This document shows positions 1-49,084 of a DNA stretch of 64,000 nucleotides, one piece after another. Position 1 is the first letter of the stretch. Every line of letters begins with the position of its first letter. Made by a program: the position numbers and the translations under genes. This DNA is from Palaemon carinicauda (lineage: Eukaryota > Arthropoda > Malacostraca > Decapoda > Palaemonidae): contig NC_090735.1 in assembly GCF_036898095.1 (NCBI RefSeq), positions 8,082,661-8,146,660 of the forward strand, in the 5' to 3' direction. Under the pieces are notes generated by a model that saw only the letters and a list, made by a program, of their open reading frames with translations, was not told the DNA's origin and did not search any database.

Positions 1-329
1 CAAGTTTGGATAATATTGTAAAGTTTAAGTATTACCTGTTTTAGAAGAAGAAACTCCATTTTGACTGTTAAGAGTTTTTATGTAGGTTCCTGCTTTATAC
101 TATATCCAAGCATCGTTGGTTTTATTTGTTCTCTTCAGGTATTTTCGATGATGTATTCAGTTCTTTTACTATAGAGGAATCTCCAGTAGTCCAGTTGTCA
201 GATCTGTTTATTGGAATTTGGATGTAGTAGTGCAGAGTATAGAGTCAACATTTTGAACTCTTGGAGGACTCCTCTTTAAGGATCATAAGGCTAAGACTTT
301 TTGGTCTCACGCATATACAAACCTTTTGT

Positions 330-1220
330 CATTTAGAATAGGAAATGTCATCACCAGAGTTGAAATGGCCATTTAAATTGTCAACTAGATAGTTAATGAC
401 AGATGGTGAGAGTAGCCCCGCTCACTCTCCTGTCAAAGACACTTCACTTAAGTCTTTGACCTATCCAAGACTGTTTACTCTTTGTCTCATATTTTTAATT
501 TGAATGGTTGATTTTGTTTATGTGTTATTGAATTAACATAGTAGATTTGCAAATGAAAGATGGACACTGCATCGTCGTATGGCTAATCCGGCGCTAGATC
601 ATCTTGCTCTGCACCTTAGGGACATGATTTTGCTGTTATTCCCTAATGCTGATCGTAGGTCAATGCCTCCTGTTAAACTTGGGTTTATTGTTCGAGGAAA
701 GGGACTGTTAAGCCTTATTAGGTGTTATTTTTTGGCAATTTCCATGACTGTTGGAGAGAATGTCAAGGTCTTTGTGCCTCTCTTTGAGTTTGCCAATTGC
801 TGAAGCGTCTGGGATATGACCATGGTTTAGTTCCAGGGAATATACTTCAGAAGCAGGGAGAACTCTAATTGACATTATGGAGGTTTTCAAGGTTGGCAGA
901 GTGTGAGGTGGTTGTTGTCCTTACTTAGGACTTGCAAGTAGGTCCTCAATGTCATATGGAAGGAGCTGGTAGCCAAGGCTACTTCACCTATCCCCCAGTG
1001 CTAGTGTGACCCTCGCAGCAACTCCAGTGATATCGGCAATGATCAGTACCAGCAATGTCTATGACCAAAGTACCATTGACCTCAGCGGTGATTCCTTAAG
1101 TGCCTTGTAAGTCAAGAGAGAGCAACTAAGACAGCTTCCCTCCTGGGAAAGCGCTGAAGCCGGAAGGGCATAATAGGATTCCGGGTCCAGTAAATCTGTG
1201 CGTCACCCCTTTTCCTATCC
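330..1220 (+). mobile_element. Decayed DIRS fragment: left terminal repeat plus leader/Gag region
   Basis: About 340-470 is the inverse of the DIRS right terminal repeats near 9000-9120 and 27520-27640; the shared core is AAGTGAAGTGTCTTTGACAG on the other strand. The stretch at 840-1110 shares GGAGCTGGTAGCCAAGGCTA-type sequence with the old DIRS at 48300. No intact ORF remains. It sits in the intron upstream of exon a. The edges are approximate. Confidence 0.5.
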
Positions 1221-1746
1221 CCCTGCCTTGGTGCCTGTCACTCCAAGCCTGTGGCTTCCACACTCCCTGTACCAAGGTTATTGATTTTCAATATTGTGGT
1301 TCCTGTAAATGTAACCACTGGTTTTCCTGCTTGAAGGAGCTTTGTCATCGATGGTTGTGTTTGTTCTGTCAACTTTTTTGGTTGTGGAATATGGGAAGAA
1401 ATTTGGTAAGAGGTAAAAGTGAGTTCTGTCTCTCTCTCTCGTCTTCCCCTTCTGATTATGATTATGACCATTCTTCCAAGAAGGAAAATAAGTTGAAAAA
1501 TAGTTATATTATTTCATCCTACTGATTATATTGTGTGTGTATAGACAGTGTGGTTAAGGGGTCCCTCGCAAAGCATGGATAGCCACTTGGAAAATTGACA
1601 AAAAGTTTCATACTATAAGTGACACTATTCATTGACAGCTGGTCAGACACTGAGCTGTGATGTATAAGAAGAGTAAGTTGTTTTAATTTATGAAACATAA
1701 TAATTGTATGTCTTTTTTTAATTTCTTTCTTTTTCTGGACAAACAG
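1221..1746 (+). other. TBK1-like intron, upstream end
   Basis: AT-rich intron sequence with short pyrimidine runs (1427-1446) and the acceptor for exon a. No kinase N-lobe exon (glycine loop, VAIK-like Lys) was found between base 1 and 1746. Confidence 0.6.
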
Positions 1747-38444
<36,698 letters not shown>

Positions 38445-39615
38445 TGTATGATATTTTGCATAGAATTTATCCTTGAATTCTCAGTGCAGTCATCTATTTC
38501 CACAGTCTTAGGTCAAACTAGAAATGTGATTTATATATACTGTATGTTGTATAGAATATTTTTAATACTATGTTAATTGTGATTGTTCATTGCATTGAAA
38601 TTTTTAATAGTTATTGTTAAAGATAAATACTGCATTTATATATAAATGATCTCTTCCTATGTTTGTTTTATTTTCACAATTGTGAATTACAACACTCAAG
38701 CTTGGTAATGAAGCTTAGTTAATCTTTAGTTTAAATCCTTATTCTACAGTATATAATTTTTAGATATTACATATCAACAGATATTAGAGATACATTTTCT
38801 TACAAGGTTGTCTCAAGATTCAGATTAACGCTAATAATGTAGTCATGTTTTATGTGCTCACTAGATTTCCAACCAACAACAAATGGTAATTCTGGAATCC
38901 AGAAATTTTTTAGTCTATCCAGCCATTAAATTGGGAGTTGCAATACAGCAAATGAGATGTAATGAACTGTATAGTAATTATGTTTTGCAAGCAAATCTTC
39001 TAAGCCAGTCCTTTACAAAATAAGAATTTTCTCTTAATGAAAATGGTAATTCAGTCAATATAATCTGGTAATGATATTCAAAGGTGTAAAGCTTCAGTTC
39101 AGGTTTTGCCTGAATAATTGTCATTTTAATCAAACTTGCCAGAGTATTTTCCAGTATAATAGTTTTATCAACTTGTATGGCCTCTTTAGAATGCAATTAA
39201 ATGAAAATATTTTGCAAGAAGAATGAAGTGAGAAAACTATAACTGCATATGTAAAATAGAAGCCTAATTCTCAAGAGAAAACCATGGTCTTGCTAAGAAA
39301 ATAAATGAAGTCTACATTTAAGAAAATGAGCCAAGGTAAAGAAAATGTAGTGGAATAAAGGAAAATATAGAATAGATGATAACGAATTTAGCAGAAATAG
39401 TAGCAGATGAGAGGTGGAATATAAAAATGAAAAGATAAATAAGCAATTAGGATAAAAACTTTCATTATAGAAATTAGATGCATCACAATAGATAACGTAC
39501 AAATTATATACTAAACCAAAGTTGTTCAAAAAATAATAAATAGGTGGCCACTAGGACTTAGAGCCAGTGTGTGGGTTTAGATCTTTAAGTGCTCCCATAT
39601 TTTATATATACTGTA
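38445..39615 (+). other. 3' UTR and downstream flank of the TBK1-like gene
   Basis: AT-rich sequence after the stop codon. An AATAAA at 39300-39305 is the first clear polyadenylation signal, about 855 nt after the stop; the true 3' end is not proven. No other gene was seen. Confidence 0.45.
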
Positions 39616-39783
39616 CAGTGATCCCTCACCATATCGCAGTTCACTTATCGCTCTCTCAGTACATCACGGATTTATAAATATATGTAAATCGATATCATAG
39701 GTTTGTGAAAGCAGATAAATTTTATAGTTTTCTGTTCAAGGATTTTTTTTTCAATCTAGTCATTTTTGGGCCTAAATGTCTAG
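39616..39783 (+). mobile_element. Tigger-like DNA transposon end, cut by a DIRS insertion
   Basis: TA followed by CAGTGATCCCTCACCATATC and GCAGTTCACTTATCGC is a pogo/Tigger-type terminal repeat. The matching far end was not found before 48130, so it is either truncated or too diverged. Confidence 0.45.
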
Positions 39784-39811
39784 TTGTTCCGTAACCGAAA
39801 TACAAACCACG

Positions 39812-39962
39812 CTATTTACAGAGGGTTACCTTTTAGCGCAGCTGAAATGGCGAGCCATTAGAATTTAACGAGGGTGTATTACCCCCGCGCTAGTTAGTGG
39901 GGGGGTAGGGGAGTGGTAGCTAGCTACCCCTCCCCCCCTCACACACAGATGAATGCTCACTT
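39812..39962 (+). repeat. Left inverted terminal repeat of the 7.8-kb DIRS
   Basis: CTATTTACAGAGGGTTACCT through GATGAATGCTCA is the inverse of 47338-47502, with small differences and a longer C run on the right. Confidence 0.92.
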
Positions 39963-41286
39963 TCCCTTTTGGCTCGGACTGTGACAGACGTCTCTGTCTT
40001 GGTCCTCTCTTGGCAGCCATTGTTTGTTTTGTCTTTACTTAATCGGTTACTTTTCATTTACTCAATATATATGTAAACATGTTTTCATGTTTGTATATAT
40101 ATTTGAGTATAGAAATAAGTAAGTTTCCTTTTCAGAGTTGTGTGTGTAATGTACGATATCTACGTGGAGTCCTCGGCAGTTAGGCCACCACGGCGTAATC
40201 TTATGGGTGGCGATCGAGTTTGACTTATGTCTTTCTCTCTCTCTCTCTCTTGAGGTCGTTCACCCTTTTACTACGTGTTACTACGCCCTTGTAGCTTCCT
40301 TTCCGTGTGGGGGGGTTGCTACGCCGTACGTTTGTCTCAATTAGTTATGAATCTAATTATAGTTGTTTTTTGTTTTTCAGCTTGTAGAACGATTCCTTTC
40401 GGGGTTTTCGTTCTTTCTTTAGTGTTCATTCATTTTTAAATTACATAATTACATAGTTACATAATTATAATTGTTATAATTCTGTTTTGGTTACAGCTCT
40501 CCTTCCGTGAGTGTAAGTGGTTGTGAGGGCACGTGCCTTTTGTGTAATTCTTGTTTCCTTTTCCTCGGGATTCCTCTTCGGAGCCTTCCCGGGGGAATGA
40601 ATGTGTACTAATATTATTTGTTTTATTTTTTTACAGTTACCGATCTAGTTCGTTTCTGTAATATGGCAACGGTGTGAGCTGTCTTGTTGAGTCCAGGGGA
40701 TTCGGCTGTTGCTGCCTCCCCCCTTGTATTTTCGTCAGGGGCGTGTCTCCTTCTACTGGAAGTACTCCCGTGACGACGGACAGCTCTCCAGTTCATTTTA
40801 GAACTCTCAGGAGGCTTGCCTCCTTGGGCGGGTAACTTTCCTTCCGAGGGAAGTTTTTCCTGTCCAGGCTTGAGTTTTTCCCCTTTTGGGGGGTTCTTCT
40901 CTTGCCTTTTTTTTCGTGCGACTATGCTCTTGGTGCTGAGCGGTCACACCTGCAGTTTCGCTCAAGGGGCTGGGCAACTGCAGGAGCTCCTCTTCGGAGG
41001 ATTGCTCCTTTTAGGTCACTGGCTGACCAGTCTCTTCTACAAAGTGTTTCTCTTTCGTTCGCGAGAGAGTACACTCATAGAGACTCCTCTTCGGAGGTTT
41101 CTTCTGTTGCTGTTGCTGTTGGCCTCCCTCGCCGTAAGGCCCACCGTCCGCCTCGTCGTAAGGGCCTCTCATCTCCCTATAAGGGTGCTTGAGGCGCCTT
41201 TTTGAATCTCCGTTTGCAGCCTACAACTCCTTTTTCTCGATCTTCCGCCTTGGTGCAGATGGACAGCAGTCTGATCTCGTCTTCCG

Positions 41287-41394
41287 ACGGGCAACGGTCT
41301 TCCCGACGGACAACGGTCTTCCCGACAGACAACGGTCTTCCCGACGGACAGCGGTCTTCCGACGGACATCAGTCTCCCGGCGGACAACGATCCC
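41287..41394. repeat. 19-bp tandem repeat, about five copies
   Basis: The unit CGGTCTTCCCGACGGACAA repeats with small changes. Confidence 0.9.
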
Positions 41395-41812
41395 TTCGGG
41401 GCAAAGGGTTGCCTCCCACGGGGGTTCTTCCCTTGCGTGTCAGGGTTTCCCTGCGCGCCCTTCTGCTGTGTTCTCTCCTGCTCCTGCTCAGTGTTAGCGC
41501 ACAGGCGCTCTCCTGTTCGTCAGCGCTTTCATGATGATCATCCCTGCTGTTCCTGTTGATTCCTGTTACGCGCCCTGTGTGCCCACGTTCGCCCTCGCGA
41601 TCTAGAACTTCGGGTCAGGTCGGGGTCAAGGACTCTTCTTCTATGCGCAGGCTTCCACGCGTAGCCTTCTGCTCGTCAGCGATCATCAGCTCGCCAGCGA
41701 TCACCTGTCTCTCAGCGATCTCCGGATCGCCCACGTGTGTTACAGCCGGCACGCCAACGTTCTCCAACACTTCTGAAGGAACATGGTTCGCCAGCTACTA
41801 GCTCACCTGTGC

Positions 41813-42420
41813 ATGCTGATCGCCATCGCGCGACCCTCAACTGCGGATGCTGATCGCCATCGCGCGACCCTCAACTGCGGATGCTGATCGCCGTCGCGCG
41901 ACCCTCAACTGCGGATGCTGATCGCCATCGCGCGACCCTCAACTGCGGATGCTGATCGCCGTCGCGCGACCCTCAACTGCGGATGCTGATCGCCATCGCG
42001 CGACCCTCAACTGCGGATGCTGATCGCCATCGCGCGACCCTCACCTGCGGATGCTGATCGCCATCGCGCGACCGCACACCTGCGGATGCTGATCGCCATC
42101 GCGCGACCCTGCACATGCTGATCACCATCGCGCTATCGTCTACCCTGCGGATGCTACTCGCCATCGCGCGACCCTCAACTGGGGATGCTGCTTGCCATCG
42201 CGCGATCGCCCACCTGCAGATGCTGCTCGCCATCGCGCGACCCCCCACCTGCGCATGCTGATCGCCATCGCGCGACCCTGCGCATGCTGATCACCATCGC
42301 GCGACCCTGCGCATGCTGATCACCATCGCGCGACCCTGCGCATGCTGATCACCATCACGTGATCGCCCTCCTGCACATGCTGCTCGCGATCACTCACCTT
42401 CGCATACTGCTCGCCAACGC
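41813..42420. repeat. 34-bp minisatellite
   Basis: Unit ATGCTGATCGCCATCGCGCG plus ACCCTCAACTGCGG. The first seven or so copies are nearly perfect; later copies shorten and diverge. GC-rich against AT-rich surroundings. Confidence 0.95.
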
Positions 42421-44179
42421 ACGATCGCTCACTTGCACATGCTGCTCGACCATCACCTCGGCATAACACAACGCGCCATCACCAACCTGCGCGTTAGCGC
42501 TCACCACCTCACCACCGATCGCTTGTTGATCCATATCGCCAGCGGTCTTCCTCGCCCACGCGGCAGCGCGTTTCCTCGCCATCGCGCTAACGCTTGCGTT
42601 CGCCGCCTCGGACTCGCGCTCATCCACCTGCCCACCCTCACGACCGCTCGCCTGCGCGACCGCTTGCCTGTGCGCCCACACGCCCACGTGCCTGCACATC
42701 TACGCTCATGCGCGTCCGCGCCCATGCTCTCCAATGTTCGCCCACGCGTGAACCAACGGTTTTCCATCGCGCGGACGGATGGTGTTCCGTCGCGCGAACC
42801 TACAGTGTTTCTTCGCACAAACGTCGGCTTATTTCTTGCAGTATCCATTGCTCGTCTATGGGTTATCGCTCGCCGACCACCAGCTCTCGCCCTTCCTACC
42901 ACGCTCGCCCTCCTTCTGCGCTCCTTCGCTCACCTTCGTTTGCGTTACCGCGCATGGGCGCTTCCACGTTCGCCCACGCGAAAATCTTTGAATTACCGTC
43001 GCGCGAGCTCCAGGGCGATTGCGACCACGATTCCCAATGGGGTTTTCGCAGCATGGCCAGCCTGGCGAGTTCTTCTGGAGCGTATTTCCAGAACACGGCC
43101 TCACCCCGTAAACGCAGAGCATGGCACTTGCAAGAATAGGAGAAACTTAAGGGAGATCTGAGGAACACTCCACTTTCCTGAACCTGGGTTAGCCCTTCCC
43201 CGTCATTCCCTGGAAGGATTTTTGGCGGGGGGCCTTTCCGTTCGAGATTTCTCCATCGGACAAGGGGTGACTGCTTACCCCTTCCTCTGGGAGCTTACCA
43301 GGTTCTTTCCCTCCTCGGTTACGGCCCGAGGTTTGGTTCAAGGAAGCTACAGGAAGATCATGGGTACTTTCCTCCTCTCGAGCTCAGGCACCTTGGCCTT
43401 TCGTCGTTAAGTATCTAACTTGCGGACAAGCTCGATGTTGTACCATCTGGACGCGCTGACTGAGGGCTTCCTTCGGGTGTCTCATCTGTGGAGGTCGAAG
43501 ACCTCAGACACCCTTCCATCCTTGAGAAGAGTTTGTTTGTGCCCAAGGACAGAGACTTAGACAGCGGCTGTGCGGAGGAAATCGACTTCCGTTTTCACTC
43601 CTCCAAGGCGCTTTCTTCCAGACTCTGCAGGGCTCCAGCGCCCTTTTCTTTCAACCACGTCGGCCTAAGTTATCGGCTACGACAACTGGGACAAGGTGTC
43701 CAATTGCAGTTTCCTCCTGTCAGGAACAGATGGCACGGGAGACTCCCCCGGGGAGCATAGTCCTAAAAGGAGTTCACGAACTCTAGGATTGCAGGTTTTT
43801 CGCTGGGAGGATGCTTAAGGTTACTCATCCGAATGACAGCTTCCCGATGCCCATTCCCGCACAATCTCTGTGATCAGGCAAGGATATCGTGCCTGCCGTC
43901 TCTGTCAGCGAATTCAGTGTCTCTGAACCTCTATGCCATAGCGTCAGCAGGGTTGCCCAGTTGGACAGAATGATCCATACCTTAGGCGAAGGTCTTCCTT
44001 AGGATCATCGACGGCTTCACCCCCGGCCTCCTCAGTCGATCCTTTCTTGTAAGGAAGGATCTGAGAGGGGATGTCCGTAGTCGACCTCTCAGCCCTGATC
44101 ACGTTTGTCGAACAAACTTCGGCCAGCGTAGACCAGCAGAATCGATCAGACTGGTAACGAGGCGACAGGACTCTTTAAA

Positions 44180-45490
44180 CCCTGGATCGGAAGGACGGGT
44201 GCTTTCAGTTTCCATTCCATCCATCTTCCAGGGTGCTCGTCGTATTAAGCCTAGACTGCAAGTATTCCTGCTTATGATGCAGTGTGGCTATCCCGCCGTG
44301 GCATAGCAGGTTTGTTTCCCCAGAGAACTCTTCCTGCCTTCCTCTTGGCCACTCAGGTGCAGGCTTCCGCCTCCTCTGCTGTTTGAAGGGCTGGTCAACT
44401 CCGGTAGGCTCGGGTTCGACCTTCTTCAGCGCCGGGACAAGCTTCCGGATGCTTACCATGAGTGTGGGGTCATGGTATTTTGCTTGGAGCCTTCTCTTCC
44501 TCTGCCTCAACATCTGGAGTATCTGGCCATGATATTGAGTCAACGGCCTTACCACGTTGGAAACCCCGCTTCTCGTCCGTCCAGCGAGGTTAAGCAACGT
44601 CGGTACTTGGATGGGTGACCACCTGGGGACGCCAGATTCTGTTACCACATCCTCCAAGCCTTCCTTTCGGTTGACTGTGGCAAGACTGAGGAGAGTCGCA
44701 GTACCTGTTCTCAGTCAAGCAGAGCTTTCAGCCCTACCTTGGAACGTTTCCTAGTTCTCCTTTCCTCATTGACCCGTCTATAGTCCGAACGGTCGCCTCA
44801 GGATAAGTTCCATGTGGGGCGATCCAAATTCCGGTGGCTTCAGGCAATGTTTAACCGGACTTCCTGGCCCCTATGGGACCAGCGGAACTATTAGACCTGC
44901 AATGGGTGTTGACCTATGGAGCCTCTTGATGGTAGTGGATATTCTCGTCCTTTCCCCACATTCTTGATGCTGTTCTCGGACTCGTCAAAGGAAAGGGGGG
45001 GGGGGGGCATGTTCCGGTCCAGGCCTATGGTCAAGACCTGAAGGATACCTCTCCGTCATTCAGGCAGGCTTAGGGGCCTTAGTCTGGCCCCTCTACAGAT
45101 CCTACAGCTCCTGCCGAGTCGCCCCGTGCGCGTCGACTTCATGATTCTGGCGTATTCTAACCAGCAGGGGACGCATTTTCACACCTTCACATCTTGCAGT
45201 AGAGATACCGGGATGATTGAGATTCTCTCAATACCACCATCGGCTCTCTCATTCCAGGCAGGGGAATGATCTCTCAGACTATCCGAGCAGAGCCTCGTAG
45301 AGAGAGTGTGCCTGGGGGTCTTTGACCTTGGGTAACCAGCAAGTACTGGTCTGGGGGACCTGATCGCGACAGGTTGGAACCTCAAGCTTCCGCTATTCTT
45401 CCCCCCAGTCTCAGACCCCGAGACTCTGGCAAGATGCATTCCGGTGATGGTGGGACCACTTCGACGCCTGCGTTTTCCCTCCTTTTTGTC
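44180..45490 (+). pseudogene. DIRS RT/RNase H/methyltransferase-like remnant
   Basis: In shifted frames: KDGCFQFPFHPSSR (about 44193-44235, RT), EYLAMIL (about 44518-44538), AFLSVDCGKTEESR and FLVLLSSLTRL (about 44655-44780, RT thumb), an RNase H end near 45140-45250, and a DWDHFDA-FPPF-like methyltransferase block near 45445-45485. Many stops and frameshifts. A 5S-like insert lies between EYLAMIL and AFLSVD. Confidence 0.65.
44539..44646 (+). rRNA. 5S rRNA-like sequence, probable pseudogene inserted in a DIRS RT
   Basis: GTCAACGGCCTTACCACGTT, then CTTCTCGTCCGTCCAGCGAG, GTTAAGCAACGTCGG and TACTTGGATGGGTGACCACC, GGGGACGCCAGATTCTGTTA. Order and spacing match animal 5S rRNA, including the internal pol III control boxes (A-box-like GGTTAAGCAAC, C-box TACTTGGATGGGTGACC). 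About ten bases (the CCTGGTTAG-type part before TACTTGG) are missing, giving about 108 nt instead of 120. Confidence 0.8.
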
Positions 45491-45649
45491 TGTGGACAAT
45501 GGGTCTCAACAAGACCAGGGTGTCTGTCAACCTTTCAATGGGAGAGCTCCACTGGGACTATGCACAGAACGGTTTCTGGACCCTCTGCTTCCCCTGACGG
45601 AACTCCCGGGAGAGCTTCTCCCACGGCGCAGACTACTCAAACAACCACA

Positions 45650-46760
45650 CTGCTACATCTCACCCGAACCGGGGCGTCGCTTCGGCTTCATGCCTGGAGA
45701 CACTACGCCTCCTTCTCAAGAAGAGACAACCTGCTACAGTCGCGGTACGGAGGTCGCGTCATCTGCGATAATCATCCACAGGGGTCTCCCAGGCAAAGTG
45801 AAGAGTCTAAGGTGGTTGGTGCCGTGGGAGATATACCTCTTCCCTTGAGGCCTCTTCTCCAGCAATAATGGTCTTATTGCCTTTCGGCGGGAGGAAACTC
45901 CTTTCCGCTCTCGGCAATGAAGCCTGTCGCTCAGCCTTTCCCTGACCTTCAGGCTTAAAGGAATAACTTTTTCCTGCCCGCTGGATCTATCCTCGCTCAT
46001 GCGAAGCTACGATCGTCCTTGCCCTAGTCGGAGGAAGATCTCCAACTTGGAGCATGGCTCGGACTTTTAGTCCTTTAAGAGATCTTCTCAAGACCCTTTA
46101 CGACAGGCCTCGGATTGTATTCCGCCTTGGGTCTCCTGCTCACTCTGGCCACGGCCAGTGTGTAAGCAATCTTCTTGGTCTCTTACGACTCCCCCCTTTC
46201 TAAGGAAGAGGGGAAGGCAACATTCAGGCTCGCTCCTGAGTTGTTGGCTAGACTCAGAATCTGGGGGTCCCGGCCCTTCGGTCCGATTCATTCAAGATTT
46301 CGAGTCTCCATTCTGTATCTGATGTCCCAAGACCTTCTCTTTCTTGCCAGTAAAGGAATCGAGAGGTTAGCGCTGGGAACAGCTGCAGTTTGTCCTCAGT
46401 TGCAGCCGATTTGGGAGCACAAGGAGGACATGGGGGGAGAATCACCAGTATACCTCTTCAGTCCGGACTCAAGGACATTCATCTCGACCTGTCTCCAGAC
46501 CCTCCCCCGTCACGTCGCCCTACAGCACGATGTTGGATACATCGCAACGTCCCTCGCCTTCGAGTAATACTACTCTGTGACGCAGGTGCTACAAGCTGGA
46601 GTCTGGAAGCGTCTAATGACCTTCGCAGCCCGCTTCCTGCAGGGCGTGACCCACAGGAGTCTCGATACGTTTTCTATCGCTCTGTGGTGGCTACACAACA
46701 GCTGGTCTAACCTCAGGCTCCTTTTTGGACAGGTAGCAGAAGGTTGAGGGCATTGTTATC
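45650..46760 (+). pseudogene. Possible tyrosine recombinase remnant of the 7.8-kb DIRS
   Basis: This is where the recombinase should be. Weak echoes such as LGLLLTLATASV followed by ATFRLAPELLARL (46120-46250) resemble the catalytic region after the first Arg, but no complete motif set can be read. Broken by stops. Confidence 0.3.
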
Positions 46761-47187
46761 AGGTTTTAGTCTGCATGAACGAAAGAAGTATGTCTGGCCC
46801 TTACTTCTTTCTTCATCATCCCCTCTACGGGGAAGCAGCATCCTGGTCTTTGCATAGCTGACCTCGAACCTCTGCAGGTAAACCATGCTTCCTTGTGTTC
46901 CGAGTATTGAGTCAATACTGTCGCGTCCCCCATACCCTGACGAGGTGGTATTGGGAACGTCCTAACCCAGAGTTCCTTCTGGAACTCCAGGTCAACTGCC
47001 TAGGACGGGTCACACTTCTTCCTTCACACACAAGCTTACGTAGGCCACATGGTTCCTTGCGGAGCAAGGAACTTGTGAGGTGCAGGGACTCCTTTTCTCG
47101 AGTGCGACTCACTCGGATTCTGAGTCCCCGGGTAAACCCAAAGCCAGTATGGCTGGGGACTTTCCACCCTACCTAAGGGGTAAGTCA

Positions 47188-47290
47188 CCCTCTGTAAATA
47201 GTGTGGTTTGTATTTCGGTTACGGAACAAATGACAAATTCGAAGATATTTTGTATTTTTCCTAACCATACAAACCTTAGCTATTTACACA
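47188..47290. repeat. Internal complementary region of the 7.8-kb DIRS
   Basis: In reverse complement: AGCTAAGGTTTGTATGGTTA...TTCGAATTTGTCATTT (right end) joined to GTTCCGTAACCGAAATACAA (left end). Confidence 0.88.
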
Positions 47291-47337
47291 TATTTGCCCG
47301 CCAGCCCTGTCCCCCAAGACAAGTCCTACCTCTAAGT

Positions 47338-47502
47338 GAAATTGAGCATTCATCTGCGTGTGAGGGGGGTGAGGGGTAGCTAGCTACCACTCCCCTACCC
47401 CCCCCCCCCCCCCCCGCTAACTAGCGCGGGGGTAATACACCCTCGTTAAATTCTAATGGCTCGCCATTTCAGCTGCGCTAAAAGGTAACCCTCTGTAAAT
47501 AG
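47338..47502 (+). repeat. Right inverted terminal repeat of the 7.8-kb DIRS
   Basis: Inverse of 39812-39962, containing a C run at 47399-47415. Confidence 0.92.
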
Positions 47503-47554
47503 CTAAGGTTTGTATGGTTAGGAAAAATACAAATTATCTTCGAATTTGTCATTT

Positions 47555-48129
47555 CAGTAAGTTAAAAACAAAATAAAGTTATATACAGTATCGTAAATAA
47601 CGCATACGTAAAACGACTCTTTTGTTATTAACAAATGATTCAGATAATAGCTGTTTGCTTACATTTAAATTTTTGTACCATAGTAAACTAGGACTATATT
47701 TGTTACATGTGCCATTATGTAAAATATGACTATATTATTATAGTACATTATACCTTTTTTAGGTTTATGAAAAGGTAAACCAGGTTGTGCAAAAACTACG
47801 TGAAAAATTGAAAGAATATGTCAATACGGTAATTTACTAAGCTTTGTAATTAAGCAACGCAAAGTTAACGACGAATTACTGTATCGTGCATTAGCATTAG
47901 GGATGAAATGCCCCTAAACATCAATGTGCCATAAAAATTGATATCAAATGAAATATGGGAAAAGTATTTTTCTATTAAAAACTACATACTATACCTTACA
48001 TGGTATAATAATGATAATTCAAATAATAATTCTCTTTTTAGCTAGGGAAAAATCCATCGGTCATTTGCCGTAATCAGCTGATTTTGAAAGGGTAGACAAT
48101 AGTCTTAATCATCTTATAAATGTATACAA
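47555..48129. other. AT-rich spacer between DIRS elements
   Basis: Low-GC sequence with no ORF or repeat recognised. Confidence 0.5.
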
Positions 48130-49084
48130 TAGAATGCATCAGGACCAGATAGCCCTCAGATCTGCATCGGCAAGCTTTTCAAGTTTTGTTGGTATGTGGT
48201 GTACCCCCAGAGTTCAGTGCACTCTTTTGGATGCTGGAAGCTCTTCACCTGTCTTCTGCAGATTGCCTATGATGAGTTTGCCCTAAGAAAGTCTTGATGA
48301 GGGAGCTAGTAGCTAAGGCTACTTCTCCCTCAGTTCCCTCAGTACCAGTGACACAGATAGGGAAATGCGTGGTGGTTCCCTCACTGTCAGAGACTGTGAA
48401 GTAATACCTGTGCCAAGGGAAATTGTGCTAGTACTAGGAAGAGGTGTTGAACCCGAGTTTTGGCGTAAGTTGGAAATGGGGCCGAAAGATGGCCATGTGC
48501 TGAGAGGTATCCCAATCTATTAGCATTTTCAGTTAAAATTTCAAAAGAACTACCCCAATGGTCCACGCTCCTCTGTCAGCCTTACCTTCAGAGGTACAGT
48601 ACTACCAGTCTGTGAAGTCATTGGTTCTTTACAGCTGGGGCTATTTAAACTCTGCTCCAAGTAAAAGAATTTTCCTGAGGCACTGCACAGGAGATCTTTG
48701 GATACCTGCAATGGTCCTCTGCAGCTGTCTACCTGAGGGAGTGGGCCATCTGTAATTGGTGTCGTAGAAGTGATACTTCAGTTGGAGCAACTCTAACACT
48801 GATAGGGATTTCCTGGTCTTCTTTCGCTGAGAGAAACCCCTCTCAGTCGTTGCGGTCGAAGGCTACCACTCAGCCTTGTGCATAGCGTACCGACTAAAGG
48901 GTATAGAACTCTCCTTCTTTTGTGAGTTGTCTATGCTCACGAGGAGCTTCGAGTAGACTAGTCTTGCCCATCCTGGGACCTCAGGTCCAAGGAGTGGTAT
49001 GTGACCCTCATCCTCAAAGCTTGAGGTGTACCCAAGATGAGCCTTTGAGGAGGTTGTCAGACAGAGATCTGACTCTCAAAATTG
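48130..49084 (+). mobile_element. Older DIRS copy, left half (host of the nested insertion)
   Basis: Starts with leader/Gag-like sequence shared with 840-1110 and 18600-18730. It ends in recombinase sequence: in the frame of 48922, LRRLSDRDLTLKIVF reads up to the T run where the complete DIRS starts. The RT region is missing, so this copy was already deleted. Confidence 0.65.

Larger units (their letters stand above)
40660..43160 (+). pseudogene. Gag-like/leader region of the 7.8-kb DIRS, minisatellite-filled
   Basis: GC-rich, Ser/Arg/Pro-coding low-complexity sequence lies where ORF1 is in the complete element. Open stretches on both strands follow the repeats and are not separate genes. 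Position and element layout are the only basis for calling it Gag-like. Confidence 0.4.
39784..47554 (+). mobile_element. Decayed DIRS-type retrotransposon (7.8 kb)
   Basis: Inverted terminal repeats (39812-39962 and 47338-47502), an internal complementary region (47188-47290) and worn RT, RNase H and methyltransferase-like regions in the usual order mark this as DIRS. No ORF is intact. The outer left end starts near GTTCCGTAACCGAAATACAA; the right end is TTTGTATGGTTAGGAAAAAT and on to TTGTCATTT. The Gag part has been filled with minisatellites. Confidence 0.85.

Noticed and set aside
579..803. A 74-codon open stretch upstream of exon a, tested as a kinase N-lobe exon
   Set aside because: No glycine-rich loop or catalytic Lys pattern, no fitting splice phases; it overlaps a worn DIRS region.
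41813..42420. CRISPR-like array of regular repeats
   Set aside because: Units are contiguous with no unique spacers, and the genome is eukaryotic; it is a minisatellite.
42394..43168. Several long open stretches on both strands of the GC-rich region
   Set aside because: They follow the minisatellite and high GC content; products are Arg/Ala/His low-complexity in every frame with no domain.
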